A DNA stretch of 64,000 nt from Caldilineaceae bacterium (GCA_020846635.1 JADLDO010000023.1:186001-250000), one strand, 5' to 3'; shown: positions 44,312-55,409, numbered from the stretch's first letter. Numbers and translations are program-made. The notes: a model not told the origin generated them from the letters alone.

Positions 44312-45169
44312 ATGCTGACCATTTTGCGTGATTTGCTTCGACATGACAGTCGCTTCCGGATTGCTTTCGTCTTTTTGTTGGCGGTGATCACACTCGCCTT
44401 GCTTTCGTTTGTTTCACCCTATGAACCGTCAAGGACATTTGTTGTCCCTGCCGATGTCAAACCATCATTGAAATATCCCTTTGGAACCAGTTCACGCGGG
44501 CAAGACATCTTCTGGTGGATGGCCTTTGCCGTCCGCAATTCCATTGTTCTGGGGCTGCTCACCGCGCTTGTCTCGCGTATTATTGCCATCTTTGTCGGGC
44601 TAACCGCAGGTTACCGCGGGGGTGTGATCGATCGCATTTTGATGTCAATTAATGACAGCTTTGTCGTAATGCCTGTGCTGCCCATCTTGATTCTTCTCAG
44701 CTTCTTGCTGCAAGGGAATTTGAGCCTGATTACACTGGCTGTGATCTTGGGGTTGTTTGGCTGGCCGTGGGATGCCCGGCTGATCCGCGCCCAGGTACTA
44801 AGTCTGAAAGAGCGCGCCTTCACACGCACAGCAGTCTATTCCGGCAACAACGCCTTTCGCATCACGCTGCAAGAGCATTTACCCTTTGTCCTTCCTATTG
44901 TCTTTGCCACGACCATCAATAACATGCTGTGGTCAATTGGCATGGAAGTGACCCTAAGTGTCTTGGGGCTTTCTAATGTGACCCTACCGACGATTGGCAC
45001 GACCATTTTCTGGGCGAATCAGCATCAAGCGTTGGTGGCGGGCATTTGGTGGTGGCTTGGTGCCCCTGTGCTAATCGCCGTGATCTTGTTCTTAGGTCTT
45101 TACCTTCTCTTTTCCAGTGTCAACGAATATATCGACCCGCGGACGCGTCTCCGACGGATCGGAGCTTGA
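44312..45169 (+). CDS. ABC importer permease (OppC/DppC-like)
   Basis: I chose ATG 44312; a TTG two codons earlier is possible. About 285 residues and six helices. [10 protein letters not shown] (the OppC P-F-G-T-D-x-x-G-R-D variant) precedes helix 2, and [11 protein letters not shown] is the coupling loop. It ends with I-D-P-R-T-R. Confidence 0.92.
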   Translation: MLTILRDLLRHDSRFRIAFVFLLAVITLALLSFVSPYEPSRTFVVPADVKPSLKYPFGTSSRGQDIFWWMAFAVRNSIVLGLLTALVSRIIAIFVGLTAGYRGGVIDRILMSINDSFVVMPVLPILILLSFLLQGNLSLITLAVILGLFGWPWDARLIRAQVLSLKERAFTRTAVYSGNNAFRITLQEHLPFVLPIVFATTINNMLWSIGMEVTLSVLGLSNVTLPTIGTTIFWANQHQALVAGIWWWLGAPVLIAVILFLGLYLLFSSVNEYIDPRTRLRRIGA

Positions 45170-45172
45170 TCT

Positions 45173-46161
<989 letters not shown>

Positions 46162-46165
<4 letters not shown>

Positions 46166-47199
46166 GCGATAAATTGCTAGATGTTCAACACGTGACAGCC
46201 TCGTTTCAGATCGGTGGCTTGTTGGCGGGCAGCCGGTTGATAGCGGTCAACAACGTCTCCTTTGCCTTAGCAAATAATAAACCGGAGATCTTTACACTGG
46301 CAGGAGAAAGCGGAAGTGGCAAGACAACGTTGGCGCGCATGTTGCTCCACGATCTTGACCCGACCGAGGGTAGCGTACTTTTTGAGGGGCGTGACCTCGT
46401 TAAGATTAAGTCACGGGCCGACAACCTGGAGTTCATGCGCAAGGTACAGCCCGTCTTCCAAAATCCCTTTGAGACCTTTAGCCCGCTGCGCCGCGTCGAG
46501 GAGTACCTTTTCGATACAGCAATTCACTTTAGCCAGGCGCGCAACCGGCGTGAGGCAGCACCCGTTGTAGACGAAGCACTGCGTCAGGTCGGCCTCTCGC
46601 TAGAGGAGGTCAATCGTCGCTATCCCCATGAATTGTCGGGCGGGCAAATTCAGCGTGTTTCAGTGGCACGTGCCTTGATTCCACAGCCGCGCCTAATTTT
46701 GGCTGATGAGCCTGTGTCCATGGTGGATGCATCTCTAAGAATGTCAATTGTCAATGTATTCCGCAAACTACGCGACGAGCATGGTGTGAGCGTAATCTAC
46801 ATTACTCATGATCTTGCGACTGCCTATTACATCAGTGATCGTATTGCCATTATGCTGCGTGGTTATGTAGTGGAATCCGGTCCGGTCGAGCAGGTGCTGG
46901 ATCGCCCGCTTCACCCCTATACCCAGTTATTGCAGGAATCTGTGCCTAAACCGGCTGCTGCCGATCGCAAATCTTGGGCCAACCATATTGAACTCGGTGC
47001 GACAGAGGTCAAGGAATATACACGCACCGGCTGTAAGTATGCAGGACGCTGTCCGCATGTTATGAGCATCTGCCGCCAAGCCGATCCCCCTGATATTGAG
47101 GTAGATGGGCGCACAGTCAAGTGCTATCTCTATACGGAGGACAATCAAACAATCGATCAAGAGAAAAGCCGCGCCTTGCAGCCGGTGAGCAATACGTAG
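46162..47199 (+). CDS. ABC importer ATP-binding protein (OppF/DppF-like)
   Basis: 345 residues, overlapping the previous gene by ATGA. Walker A is G-E-S-G-S-G-K-T-T, the signature L-S-G-G-Q-I-Q-R, Walker [13 protein letters not shown], and the switch is I-T-H-D-L-A. The C-terminal C-K-Y-A-G-R-C-P-H motif matches the partner protein. The two ATPases power one importer. Confidence 0.93.
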
Positions 47200-47297
47200 T
47201 CGAAACGCAGTTGCCATTCCCTGTGATCAGGCTCCTGGAGAGAGTTACCCGTTTTTCAAAAATCTTTGATCAACAACGCAATGACTGTGAGTGAAGG

Positions 47298-48803
47298 ATG
47301 AATGAAATTACACTCGATGTGAAGAGCGCCAAGAGCAAGATCGACCGTAACATCTATGGTCACTTTGCCGAACACTTGGGACGATGTATCTATGAGGGCT
47401 TTTGGGTAGGCGAAGATTCACCAATTCCGAACATCAAGGGCATCCGTCAAGATGTGGTTGAGGCGTTACGCAAGATCAAGGTTCCTGTGCTGCGCTGGCC
47501 CGGCGGCTGCTTTGCCGACGAGTATCACTGGATGGATGGCATCGGCCCGCGTGATCAACGCCCAACCATGATCAACACCCATTGGGGTGGTGTGGTCGAG
47601 AACAACGCTTTTGGCACACATGAATTTATGGAGCTTTGTGCCCAGCTCGATTGCGAACCCTATGTCTGTGGCAATGTGGGCAGTGGCACTGTGCAAGAGA
47701 TGTCGCAGTGGGTCGAGTATTTGAACTTTGACGGTGTTAGCCCAATGGCGAATCTACGCAAGGCCAATGGCCGCGAAGAGGCGTGGGGCTTGAAGTATTT
47801 TGGGGTGGGCAACGAAAATTGGGGTTGCGGCGGGCGCATGACCGCTGAATATTACTCCGACCTCTACCGGCGCTATGGGGTCTATGCGCGCAACTATGGC
47901 GAAAACAAGCTCTATCGTATCGCCTGTGGCGCGCGCAACGACGATTATCACTGGACAGAAGTGCTGATGGCAAAGGCGGGCGACGAGCGTATGCTCAACG
48001 CCCCCTACATGGATGGGCTTGCGCTGCACTACTATACCTCTGTGCGGCGTCTGCCCGATGGCAACCGCGTCGGTTCGGCCACACAATTCGACGAAGATGA
48101 GTGGATCGAGATCGTCGCCAAAGGGTTGTTCATGGACGAACTGGTACGCAAGCACAGCACGATCATGGACAAGTATGACCCAAACAAAAAGGTGGCGATG
48201 ATCGTGGACGAGTGGGGTACGTGGTATGCGGTGGAGCCGGGAACACACCCTCGCTTTCTCTATCAACAGAACACGATGCGCGATGCGATTGTGGCGGCGA
48301 CGACTTTCGACATCTTTAACAAGCATTGTGAGCGCGTCCGCATGGCAAACATCGCGCAGACGGTGAATGTGTTGCAAGCGATGATTCTCACCGATAAGGA
48401 AAAGATGCTGCTCACCCCCAGCTATCATGTCTTTGAGATGTACAGCGTGCATCAAGACGCGACGCTGGTTCCATGCGATGTGCAGAGCGAGCGTTATGCC
48501 TTTGGTGACTATGACGTGCCGGCAATCTCCGCGTCTGCATCCATCGATGGCGAAGGCAAATTGCACGTTACTCTCAGCAATGCCAACCCGCACAAGGATA
48601 TTGCGGTTGAACTCTTTGTGCGCGGCTTGAAGGGCGGGCAAGTGCAGGGGCGCGTGCTGCAAGGCAGCAGCATGAACGCGCACAACACCTTTGACAACCC
48701 GAACAACGTACGACCTAGTGCGTTTGGTGAGGTCAAACTCAGTGACGATGGGCTTGCGCTGACCATGCCCAAGATGTCAGTGGTGGCGCTGGAAGTATGT
48801 TGA
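47298..48803 (+). CDS. alpha-L-arabinofuranosidase, GH51
   Basis: 501 residues, with no signal peptide, so intracellular. N-terminal [11 protein letters not shown], then [11 protein letters not shown]. The acid/base is Glu173 in G-N-E-N-W-G, and the nucleophile Glu305 is in [10 protein letters not shown]-terminal beta domain follows. It removes arabinofuranose from imported oligosaccharides, giving arabinose for AraA. It is 98 bp after the importer operon and likely co-transcribed. Confidence 0.95.
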   Translation: MNEITLDVKSAKSKIDRNIYGHFAEHLGRCIYEGFWVGEDSPIPNIKGIRQDVVEALRKIKVPVLRWPGGCFADEYHWMDGIGPRDQRPTMINTHWGGVVENNAFGTHEFMELCAQLDCEPYVCGNVGSGTVQEMSQWVEYLNFDGVSPMANLRKANGREEAWGLKYFGVGNENWGCGGRMTAEYYSDLYRRYGVYARNYGENKLYRIACGARNDDYHWTEVLMAKAGDERMLNAPYMDGLALHYYTSVRRLPDGNRVGSATQFDEDEWIEIVAKGLFMDELVRKHSTIMDKYDPNKKVAMIVDEWGTWYAVEPGTHPRFLYQQNTMRDAIVAATTFDIFNKHCERVRMANIAQTVNVLQAMILTDKEKMLLTPSYHVFEMYSVHQDATLVPCDVQSERYAFGDYDVPAISASASIDGEGKLHVTLSNANPHKDIAVELFVRGLKGGQVQGRVLQGSSMNAHNTFDNPNNVRPSAFGEVKLSDDGLALTMPKMSVVALEVC

Positions 48804-48827
48804 GGTTTTAGTTGTATCACCCAGCCT

Positions 48828-48890
48828 TCATTCCCGTTCTTGCTTTCGTGGACAGCCATCACCTCGTCACAGAAAGTCAGTGCGGGATGA
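48828..48890. repeat. imperfect inverted repeat with TCATTCCCG ends
   Basis: TCATTCCCG (48828-48836) faces CGGGATGA (48883-48890) across 46 bp. The ends resemble small palindromic intergenic elements common in bacteria. It lies between convergent genes and may be a remnant element or a weak terminator. Confidence 0.35.
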
Positions 48891-48901
48891 CCTATGTCTA
48901 T

Positions 48902-49645
48902 CTATTCACCACCAAGTATTTGCCCCAGGTTGATGTTGCCGCCACCGCTCTGCCCCTTGCCGCCAACCTGGGGCATAAATTGGGCGATGCGTTGCGCCAG
49001 CTTCGACATGGGCATGGTCTGCAACCAGACGTTTCCAGGGCCGCGCAGTGTCGCCAGGAACAACCCTTCGCCACCCAATAAGATGTTGCTGAAGCCTTTG
49101 ATCATTTCGATGTCGAAGTCCACGGTCGGCTCCAACATCGCTACATGACCTGTGTCCACGCGTAATACTTCACCGGGAGCCAGCGTCTTTTTCACAATCT
49201 CGCCGTCAAAGTTGACAAAGGCCATGCCTGGGCCGGTGAGCTTTTGCAGGATGAAGCCTTCGCCGCCAAAGAGACCCGCGCCCAGCCGCTTGCGGAAGTG
49301 CATGTCCATATCCACTTCCTTCTCAGCGCACATGAACGAGTCCTTCTGCACGATCATCTGCTGCCCGGCAGAGAGGTTAAGCTCAACGATTTGACCGGGA
49401 AACTCGGCTGAGAAGGCGACTTCACCCTCGCCACTGTTCACAAAATAATCAACGATAAAGAGCGACTCGCCGGATAGCGCACGCTTAAACATTTTGCCTA
49501 AGCCGCCGCCTGTGTTGGTATTCATCTCGACCTGCTGCGTCATCCAACTCATGCCGCCCGACGAAGAATAGATGCGGTCACCAGGTTTTAGGCTAACCGT
49601 CAGAACCGGCAAAGTTGTGCCTTCAATGCGATGTGCAACCGTCAT
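48902..49645 (-). CDS. AIM24 family protein
   Basis: 247 residues of almost wholly beta-strand and glycine-rich sequence. The family pattern is clear: [41 protein letters not shown] and [14 protein letters not shown]. The two G-G-E-G-x-x-L repeats show the duplicated double-stranded beta-sandwich. AIM24-like proteins bind no known ligand. The C-terminus is Gly/Gln-rich. Function is unknown in bacteria. Confidence 0.88.
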   Translation of the reverse strand: MTVAHRIEGTTLPVLTVSLKPGDRIYSSSGGMSWMTQQVEMNTNTGGGLGKMFKRALSGESLFIVDYFVNSGEGEVAFSAEFPGQIVELNLSAGQQMIVQKDSFMCAEKEVDMDMHFRKRLGAGLFGGEGFILQKLTGPGMAFVNFDGEIVKKTLAPGEVLRVDTGHVAMLEPTVDFDIEMIKGFSNILLGGEGLFLATLRGPGNVWLQTMPMSKLAQRIAQFMPQVGGKGQSGGGNINLGQILGGE

Positions 49646-50040
49646 AGATTAGCTCCTTTTGTGTAGGTTTAGTTCGAATATGATTGCTTGCTACCAACAT
49701 GGTTGGCGCAGTATTCATTCATTTGCAATGACGAAACGAGTATGAAGCTGTCCCCAAACTTTCCAAGATCATAATCGTCTCGTTGGCATAGTATGCATCT
49801 GTCGCATGCTCTATTGTACAGGGTATTCATGAATTTGTCTGACACGAGCCACACAGATTGCTGACCTTTCGAATCGTGTTATCTGGACCTTGAGACTAGC
49901 CATGCGAATAGGATACAAGCTACCTAGAAATCTAGGCAGAGCAAGCTATTCTCATCTGATAATTGATCTGTTTCAGGTCACTTATTCCCATGTGCAATGG
50001 AGACGAGCATTTTCGCGTTCCTGGGTCTGGAGGTAAACAG
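49646..50040. other. intergenic region before the Mg2+ ATPase gene
   Basis: No convincing gene; a 61-codon minus-strand frame has no family features. A short palindrome CCTAGA-AA-TCTAGG lies at 49923-49936. I see no recognisable Mg2+-sensing leader or strong promoter. Confidence 0.5.
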
Positions 50041-52644
50041 TTGAACACATCCTTGTCCCGCTTCCCGCCGAATGCTCGCCAACAGAGTGGACGCCCGAAC
50101 GGCAGATCGTTGTCCGCACACTACTGGAATCAACCAGCAGAGAGTCTCATCGCGGAATTGCATACGACGCCGCATGGACTAGATGCAAAAGAGGCTGCCC
50201 AGCGGCTCGATGAGGATGGACCGAACACACTGCGCTATAGGCGCGAAGTCACTCCATTGCAGGTGTTATTGCGGCAGTTTTCCAGCCCACTGGTGCTCAT
50301 TCTCATTGGCGCGGCATTCATTTCTGCCTTCGTACGTGAATGGATAGATGCGACGATCATATTTGTGATTGTCTGTGGCAGTGTGCTCATCAGCTTTACA
50401 CAGGAATTTACCGCCAGCCGAACGATCGAGAAGTTGACGCAACGACTCACCCTTAGGGCGACAGTGCTCAGAGACGGAGAGACCCAGTCGATCCCTGTCC
50501 AAGAAATCGTCCCTGGGGATGTCGTTTTGCTTTCGGCTGGGAGCCTTGTCCCTGCTGATGGGATCGTTCTAGAGGCCAAAGACTTCTTCGTCAACCAGGC
50601 GGCGCTAACAGGTGAAACCTTTCCAGTTGAGAAGATGCCGGGCGTGGTGCCTGTCGAGGCCAGTCTAGTTGGGCAGACAAACAGTGTCTTTATGGGGACG
50701 TCAGCGCGCGCTGGTACCGCTCGCGTTCTCATTGTGCAGACGGGTGCCGGTACTGTCTACGGACAGCTTGCCCAAAGATTGACGCTGCGGCCTCCAGAGA
50801 CCGAATTCGAGAGGGGTATTCGTCACTTTGGCTATCTCTTAACGCAACTGATGTTGGCTTTGACATTGATTGTCCTTACTGCCAATTTGTTGGCATCTAA
50901 GCCACCCATTGACTCACTTCTTTTTTCCCTTGCCCTAGCAGTGGGGCTTACACCGGAACTGCTGCCCACTATCATTGCGCTCAATCTGTCCAGAGGTGCA
51001 AGGTATATGGCAAAGGATGGTGTGATCGTGCGCCATCTCAATGCAATCGAGAACTTAGGTAGCATGGATGTCCTTTGTACGGACAAAACGGGTACCTTGA
51101 CCGAAGGTAATGTGAGCTTGACTGGAGCGGTTGATGTTCAGGGTGTGGCGTCAACAGATGTGCTGCACACCGCCTATCTCAATGCCTATTTTCAGACGGG
51201 GCTTGCCAACGCTCTCGACCAAGCCATTCTCGCTCAGGCTGAACAAATGCAAGTGGCGTTGGCCGGCTACAGCAAAGTCGATGAAATCCCCTATGATTTT
51301 GTGCGGCGGCGACTCAGCGTGGTCGTCCACTCACCACAGGAGGACGATTGTTACCTCATCACAAAAGGGGCGCTAGACAATGTGTTGGAGATTTGTGATC
51401 GAGTCCAAAAACAGAAGGAGATTGCACCCCTTGATGTTGCCTGTCGCGAGCAGATTCAACAACAGTATCAGACCTGGAGCGCGCAAGGAATACGGGTATT
51501 GGGCATAGCCACTAGGCAACTACCTTGTCGAACCAGCTACAGCCGGACAGACGAGACGGGCCTGATCTTTGTAGGCTTCTTGCTCTTTTTTGATCCACCC
51601 AAGGCAGACACGCCAAAGGTGATTGCCGATCTATCTAGGATGGGTGTCCAAGTCAAGATCATCACGGGTGACAACCGGCTGGTTGCTAAACATTTGGCTG
51701 AGATTGTGGGAATGGATACAGTGTCTGTTCTTACCGGTATGGAACTGAACACTTTACGGGACGAGGCGCTTTGGCATCTGGCCGAACGAACCACAATCTT
51801 TGCTGAAATCGATCCCAACCAGAAGGAGCGGATCATTCTTGCTCTGCAAAAGAGGCAGCATGTAGTCGGTTATTTGGGCGACGGCATTAATGATGCCCCT
51901 GCCCTGCATGCTGCTGATGTAGGTATATCCGTGGAGCACGCTGTGGATGTTGCCAAAGAGGCAGCAGGCTTGGTTCTGCTGCAACCCGATCTGGATGTGC
52001 TTCGGAAGGGGATAGAGGAGGGACGCAAGATCTTTGCGAATACCCTGAAGTATATCCTGACGACTACCAGCGCCAACTTTGGCAATATGTTTAGCATGGC
52101 TGGTGCCTCGATTTTCCTTCCCTTCTTGCCTTTGCTTGCCAAGCAAATCTTGCTCAACAACTTTCTGTCCGACATTCCTGGTATGACCATCGCGGATGAC
52201 AGAGTTGATCAGGAGTGGGTTGAAACGCCCCACCGGTGGAATATGCACTTTGTTCGCAACTTCATGGTTGTCTTTGGCTTGGTGAGTTCCGTCTTTGATT
52301 ATATGACCTTTGGCATGCTATTTCTGGTCATTCGACTCTCACCAGAAATGTTTCGTACGGGCTGGTTCGTCGAATCACTGCTAACGGAGTTGGTGATAGC
52401 GCTCGTCGTGCGCACACGCAGACCATTCTTCCGCAGCCGGCCAGGGCGATTACTCTGGCTTTCTACGCTGCTTATCGTTATCCTGACGCTAGCCATTCCC
52501 TATTTGCCCTTTGTCACCGCACTAGGATTTGTGCCGCTGCCCTGGCCCATTATGGCGTTGCTGATAGCCATTACCCTGCTCTATGTGGCGACGACTGAAG
52601 TCGTTAAGCATTACTTCTATAGACATGCGTCCGATGTGCTGTGA
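50041..52644 (+). CDS. Mg2+-transporting P-type ATPase (MgtA/MgtB type)
   Basis: The start is decided by GGAGG (50029-50033) seven bases before TTG 50041. Longer readings from ATG 49990 or TTG 49963 lack a ribosome site. About 867 residues. Features: A-A-L-T-G-E-T-F-P-V-E-K in the actuator domain, phosphorylation Asp348 in D-K-T-G-T-L-T, K-G-A-L-D-N-V nucleotide-binding loop, and G-D-G-I-N-D-A-P-A-L hinge. The helix 4 and 5-6 pattern and the late N-F-L-S-D-I-P fit P3B ATPases. It should import Mg2+ across the plasma membrane. Confidence 0.92.
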   Translation: MNTSLSRFPPNARQQSGRPNGRSLSAHYWNQPAESLIAELHTTPHGLDAKEAAQRLDEDGPNTLRYRREVTPLQVLLRQFSSPLVLILIGAAFISAFVREWIDATIIFVIVCGSVLISFTQEFTASRTIEKLTQRLTLRATVLRDGETQSIPVQEIVPGDVVLLSAGSLVPADGIVLEAKDFFVNQAALTGETFPVEKMPGVVPVEASLVGQTNSVFMGTSARAGTARVLIVQTGAGTVYGQLAQRLTLRPPETEFERGIRHFGYLLTQLMLALTLIVLTANLLASKPPIDSLLFSLALAVGLTPELLPTIIALNLSRGARYMAKDGVIVRHLNAIENLGSMDVLCTDKTGTLTEGNVSLTGAVDVQGVASTDVLHTAYLNAYFQTGLANALDQAILAQAEQMQVALAGYSKVDEIPYDFVRRRLSVVVHSPQEDDCYLITKGALDNVLEICDRVQKQKEIAPLDVACREQIQQQYQTWSAQGIRVLGIATRQLPCRTSYSRTDETGLIFVGFLLFFDPPKADTPKVIADLSRMGVQVKIITGDNRLVAKHLAEIVGMDTVSVLTGMELNTLRDEALWHLAERTTIFAEIDPNQKERIILALQKRQHVVGYLGDGINDAPALHAADVGISVEHAVDVAKEAAGLVLLQPDLDVLRKGIEEGRKIFANTLKYILTTTSANFGNMFSMAGASIFLPFLPLLAKQILLNNFLSDIPGMTIADDRVDQEWVETPHRWNMHFVRNFMVVFGLVSSVFDYMTFGMLFLVIRLSPEMFRTGWFVESLLTELVIALVVRTRRPFFRSRPGRLLWLSTLLIVILTLAIPYLPFVTALGFVPLPWPIMALLIAITLLYVATTEVVKHYFYRHASDVL

Positions 52645-52723
52645 CGAAGTTCTGCAACACTCCGTCCAGAAGATAACTCCAAATGCTCTGACTGCTCTTG
52701 ACATCTCGGGAGCGTGTGACAGA

Positions 52724-53608
52724 TTAGCCCCAGTCAAGATCATTGGCAAGGTCGCTCAACGAACGCTGCCCCTGTTTCTTTTTGGCCCCAGGGCCTTTCG
52801 TTGTATCCCCCTGGGCTTGCTTGGCGACGATGCGTTTGGCGATGATGTCGGCCAGCACCTTTTCGGGAAGCTGCTTTGGCTGTGCCGCCTGCCATTTCAT
52901 GGCCTGCTGTCCGGGCTCGCAGATATCGAGGTAGGGGCAATAGCTGTGTGCCCAATGCTCCTGTGGGAGAAAGTCATCCGGCAGTTGGCCCGCCGCTAAC
53001 CCTTCCAGCATTGCCTTCACGCGTGCCAGCAAGTCGGCTATCATCTCCGGGTCGGGATAGATGGTCAAGGCGAGATGCTCCAGTGTATCGCGATTTTCAT
53101 AGTAGATGATCACGCCCTTGAGGGGAATCGTGCCGTGATAATATGCCTCAATCCCCCATAGGTAGATCTGCGCCTGGCGCACATGCTCATCCTTTGGTAC
53201 TTTGGATGCTTTGAGCTTGTCGAATTCGCCGGATGCCGTGGTCTTAAACTCCAGCGCCCAAAAGCCAACGGCAGACTCCTCGACCGTGGGGTCGGTGGGA
53301 ATATGGAGAATGCCGTCGCAGAAGCCGTGGATGCGGTATTCGGGGATCTCGAAGAAGACTTCTTGGGCCAAGCAGGCGCGCGACAGCGCGCGCTGGAGCC
53401 GCCGGTGGCTGTCGGTGCCAACCGACAAGATTCTGTCCACGCGCGCGTCAAAAGGGGGTTTGGGCTTGCCCTGGAGTTCAAAGGCGACATAGAGCAAGCA
53501 CCCCTTAGCAAGAGATGAAGGCTTGATATATGGCTCTTGCTCCGGCTTGCGGGAACTGTTCTTCAGCCATTCCATGACGTATTCTCCAGCCCCTTTGCGT
53601 TTCGGCAT
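52724..53608 (-). CDS. PD-(D/E)XK nuclease, Cas4/RecB-like, partner of HerA
   Basis: 294 residues. Motifs in order: Cys37 (A-K-G-C-L-L-Y), G-T-D-S-H-R-R-L-Q (His67, the Cas4/RecB motif), Asp98 (G-F-C-D-G-I-L), Glu120-x-Lys122 (W-A-L-E-F-K-T-T), a Q motif (V-R-Q-A-Q-I-Y-L-W-G), and a C-terminal H221-x2-C224-x5-C230. The last set resembles the Cas4 iron-sulfur ligands with one Cys replaced by His. The basic C-terminus (G-A-K-K-K-Q-G) may bind DNA. The gene is 94 bp after the HerA ATPase gene. Exonuclease or end-resection activity is inferred. Confidence 0.8.
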   Translation of the reverse strand: MPKRKGAGEYVMEWLKNSSRKPEQEPYIKPSSLAKGCLLYVAFELQGKPKPPFDARVDRILSVGTDSHRRLQRALSRACLAQEVFFEIPEYRIHGFCDGILHIPTDPTVEESAVGFWALEFKTTASGEFDKLKASKVPKDEHVRQAQIYLWGIEAYYHGTIPLKGVIIYYENRDTLEHLALTIYPDPEMIADLLARVKAMLEGLAAGQLPDDFLPQEHWAHSYCPYLDICEPGQQAMKWQAAQPKQLPEKVLADIIAKRIVAKQAQGDTTKGPGAKKKQGQRSLSDLANDLDWG

Positions 53609-53663
53609 CTTTAGCTCGCTTTCTGGACACTAGGGATTTGGGAGAGCGGAACCCCTCCCTAAC

Positions 53664-53682
53664 CCTCCCCAGGTTGGGGAGG
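53664..53682. repeat. G/C hairpin between HerA and nuclease genes
   Basis: CCTCCCCA (53664-53671) pairs perfectly with TGGGGAGG (53675-53682) across a three-base loop. Nearby CCCTCCCT copies suggest a dispersed C-rich repeat. It may tune expression of the downstream nuclease. Confidence 0.55.
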
Positions 53683-53702
53683 AAACTTTGATCTTGGAAA
53701 GA

Positions 53703-54980
53703 TCAGAAATCTTCGCCGTTGCGAAAGAAGTAGCGCGTTTCCCCTGCTGTGTTCACGCCGGTGAGGGGATCGACGCGGAAGATCAGCGGATATTGCCGGG
53801 TGACATTGCCAATCACGAGCGCGTGGTGTTGGCGCAGGCGGCGCACGAATGCCGCCATTGTCTCATAATCGGTGGCAACGCCGCGCGAGACGTGGCGCAC
53901 ATCATCCTCGAAGGGGATGCGTAACAGGAAGATGTTGTCCGCCTGGCGTAAGATGGTCTCATCCAGACCGTGGATCATGTTGGTGACGAAAAAGCTGGTG
54001 ATGCCCAAATGGCGGGCGCGCGTCACGATATAGTCGATGCTCTGGCGTGAAACATAAAGGTGCGCTTCCTCAAAGAAGATAAAGGGGAAGCGATGCCCGT
54101 CCTGTTCAATCTCTGACAAGCAGAGGTCTTTCACCAACTCGATGATGGCCTGTACAAAGCCCTCGCGCGCCAGGTTGGAAAGGGCGGAGATGTCAATCAC
54201 AAGCGCGCCACCGGAGCGGATCGTGTTATAGACCTCGCCCAATGAGGCTGCCTCCTGGGGTGTGCGCGCAAAGATGTTCGTGTGCTTCAACGCTTCGAGG
54301 CGTGAACGAATGGCTTGGTTGATGATGAGCGAACTCGAACCGCCGCCAAACTCGTTTTCCTCTGCCATCTGGATCAACTGCTCCAGCCCCACATAGGGCG
54401 CTTGGCCGCGTTTGCGTTCCATTGATTCCGCCTCAGCCCAAAGGCGCGTCAGCCGGTTCTCTAGGTGGAGCGCCGAGACTTCGGGCAGACCAAAGCGGTG
54501 CAGCAGCGTCATCAGCGGCGCTAGTCCGAACTGCCGTACCCCCAGACGGAAGTTGCCGCCAGCCTCCAGGTGGACGATGCCGCGCTCGCTAAACTGCCCC
54601 GTTGACGAGTCTATTTTGCCCTTGGGGAGATGAATGTATTCGCGGTTGATGTCAAAGACGATGCAGGGCGCGCCCTGGGCGATCAACTGGAGGAGAATCA
54701 CCTTAGAGAGGTGGCTTTTCCCAGAGCCTTTTACGCCTGTGACGACATTTACCTTTTCGAGGTCCTGTCCTTCCACATGAAAGGCCCGTCCTGCCAGCGT
54801 ATAGCCCAGGCGAATGCGATGTCCCACGTCGCGCGTGGCATTGGCGAACACTTCTTCGTCGGGGGTCCTCTCCACAATCACATCGCGTGTGGGAATCCAG
54901 CCATCCCATTCCTCCCAGCGATTTAGCTCCTGCGCGCCGGCTGGCCCACGTTGGTTGAATCCACGGTTTAGTTCGACCAT
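53703..54980 (-). CDS. HerA-type hexameric DNA-translocating ATPase
   Basis: 425 residues. Walker A is G-V-K-G-S-G-K-S-H (82-90). Walker B is F-I-F-F-E-E-A-H (300-307), with the double Glu of HerA/FtsK motors. A sensor strand S-F-F-V-T-N lies at 329-334, followed by R-I-P-F-E-D-D-V-R-H. This is the DUF87/HerA core, shorter than typical archaeal HerA (~500). It lacks an obvious N-terminal HAS-barrel. That barrel appears to be encoded by the preceding gene, which overlaps its start by 13 bp. HerA rings translocate duplex DNA and feed nucleases such as NurA. Confidence 0.85.
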   Translation of the reverse strand: MVELNRGFNQRGPAGAQELNRWEEWDGWIPTRDVIVERTPDEEVFANATRDVGHRIRLGYTLAGRAFHVEGQDLEKVNVVTGVKGSGKSHLSKVILLQLIAQGAPCIVFDINREYIHLPKGKIDSSTGQFSERGIVHLEAGGNFRLGVRQFGLAPLMTLLHRFGLPEVSALHLENRLTRLWAEAESMERKRGQAPYVGLEQLIQMAEENEFGGGSSSLIINQAIRSRLEALKHTNIFARTPQEAASLGEVYNTIRSGGALVIDISALSNLAREGFVQAIIELVKDLCLSEIEQDGHRFPFIFFEEAHLYVSRQSIDYIVTRARHLGITSFFVTNMIHGLDETILRQADNIFLLRIPFEDDVRHVSRGVATDYETMAAFVRRLRQHHALVIGNVTRQYPLIFRVDPLTGVNTAGETRYFFRNGEDF

Positions 54981-55282
54981 GTGACAACCTTCCTGATCTT
55001 GGCGATGGCTAATTTGAGGTTGCCTGTCTCCGGCAAGCCTGGCTGGTAGAGATCTGCCAGATTGAGCATCTGTATTCGAGGATCTCCCGTGACCAGTTGG
55101 AGCATTTCCAGGAGAAGGGAAGGATAGGTAACGGTACTAAATTCGATGACCTGCACAATTAACCCACGATCGCCGCTCTTTTCGCGCAGCGAGAGGGTTT
55201 CACCCACACGTAAATCCTCTTCTTTGGGATTGAAGACTAGCTCGACAATGTCTCCCTTGATCTGCCTGATCTGGACGTTCAT
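54968..55282 (-). CDS. stand-alone HAS-barrel-like protein, split N-terminal part of HerA
   Basis: The start is ATG 55282 (M-N-V-Q-I-R-Q-I-K-G-D-I-V-E); upstream codons fall in the operator region. 104 residues. The first half is strand-rich with V-E-L-V-F-N-P, V-G-E-T-L-S-L and G-L-I-V-Q-V-I-E-F, the pattern of the small beta-barrel that caps HerA. The second half is helical (L-L-L-E-M-L-Q-L). Assignment to the HAS-barrel is inferred from pattern and from its coupling to the HerA gene. Confidence 0.6.
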   Translation of the reverse strand: MNVQIRQIKGDIVELVFNPKEEDLRVGETLSLREKSGDRGLIVQVIEFSTVTYPSLLLEMLQLVTGDPRIQMLNLADLYQPGLPETGNLKLAIAKIRKVVTWSN

Positions 55283-55315
55283 TGGATATGGGCCTCTAGT
55301 CGAAGGTTTTCTGTT

Positions 55316-55372
55316 AGGTGAATTGATGCTGGTGAACAGAGGTGAATGGGCAGAGGTGATCATCTGTTCACC
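55316..55372. promoter_or_regulatory. repeat-rich operator of the HerA operon
   Basis: Copies of R-G-G-T-G-A-A start at 55316, 55330, 55340 and 55354 on the plus strand, and one faces the other way. The outer two form a perfect ten-base inverted repeat, GGTGAACAGA (55331-55340) and TCTGTTCACC (55363-55372). The block begins just downstream of the proposed transcription start, the usual place for a repressor. The regulator is unknown; LexA from the adjacent gene is a candidate. Confidence 0.6.
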
Positions 55373-55380
55373 TTTGCGCG

Positions 55381-55409
55381 ATTATAGAGAATATTTGTGC
55401 TGTTGTCAA
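55381..55409 (-). promoter_or_regulatory. consensus sigma-70 promoter of the HerA operon
   Basis: On the minus strand TTGACA (55404-55409), exactly 17 bp, then TATAAT (55381-55386). This is a perfect consensus match. It would start near 55374 and read into the HAS-barrel/HerA/nuclease genes. Confidence 0.85.

Noticed and set aside
49669..49854. 61-codon minus-strand frame before the Mg2+ ATPase gene
   Set aside because: No recognised domain and no conserved-looking start; most likely chance.
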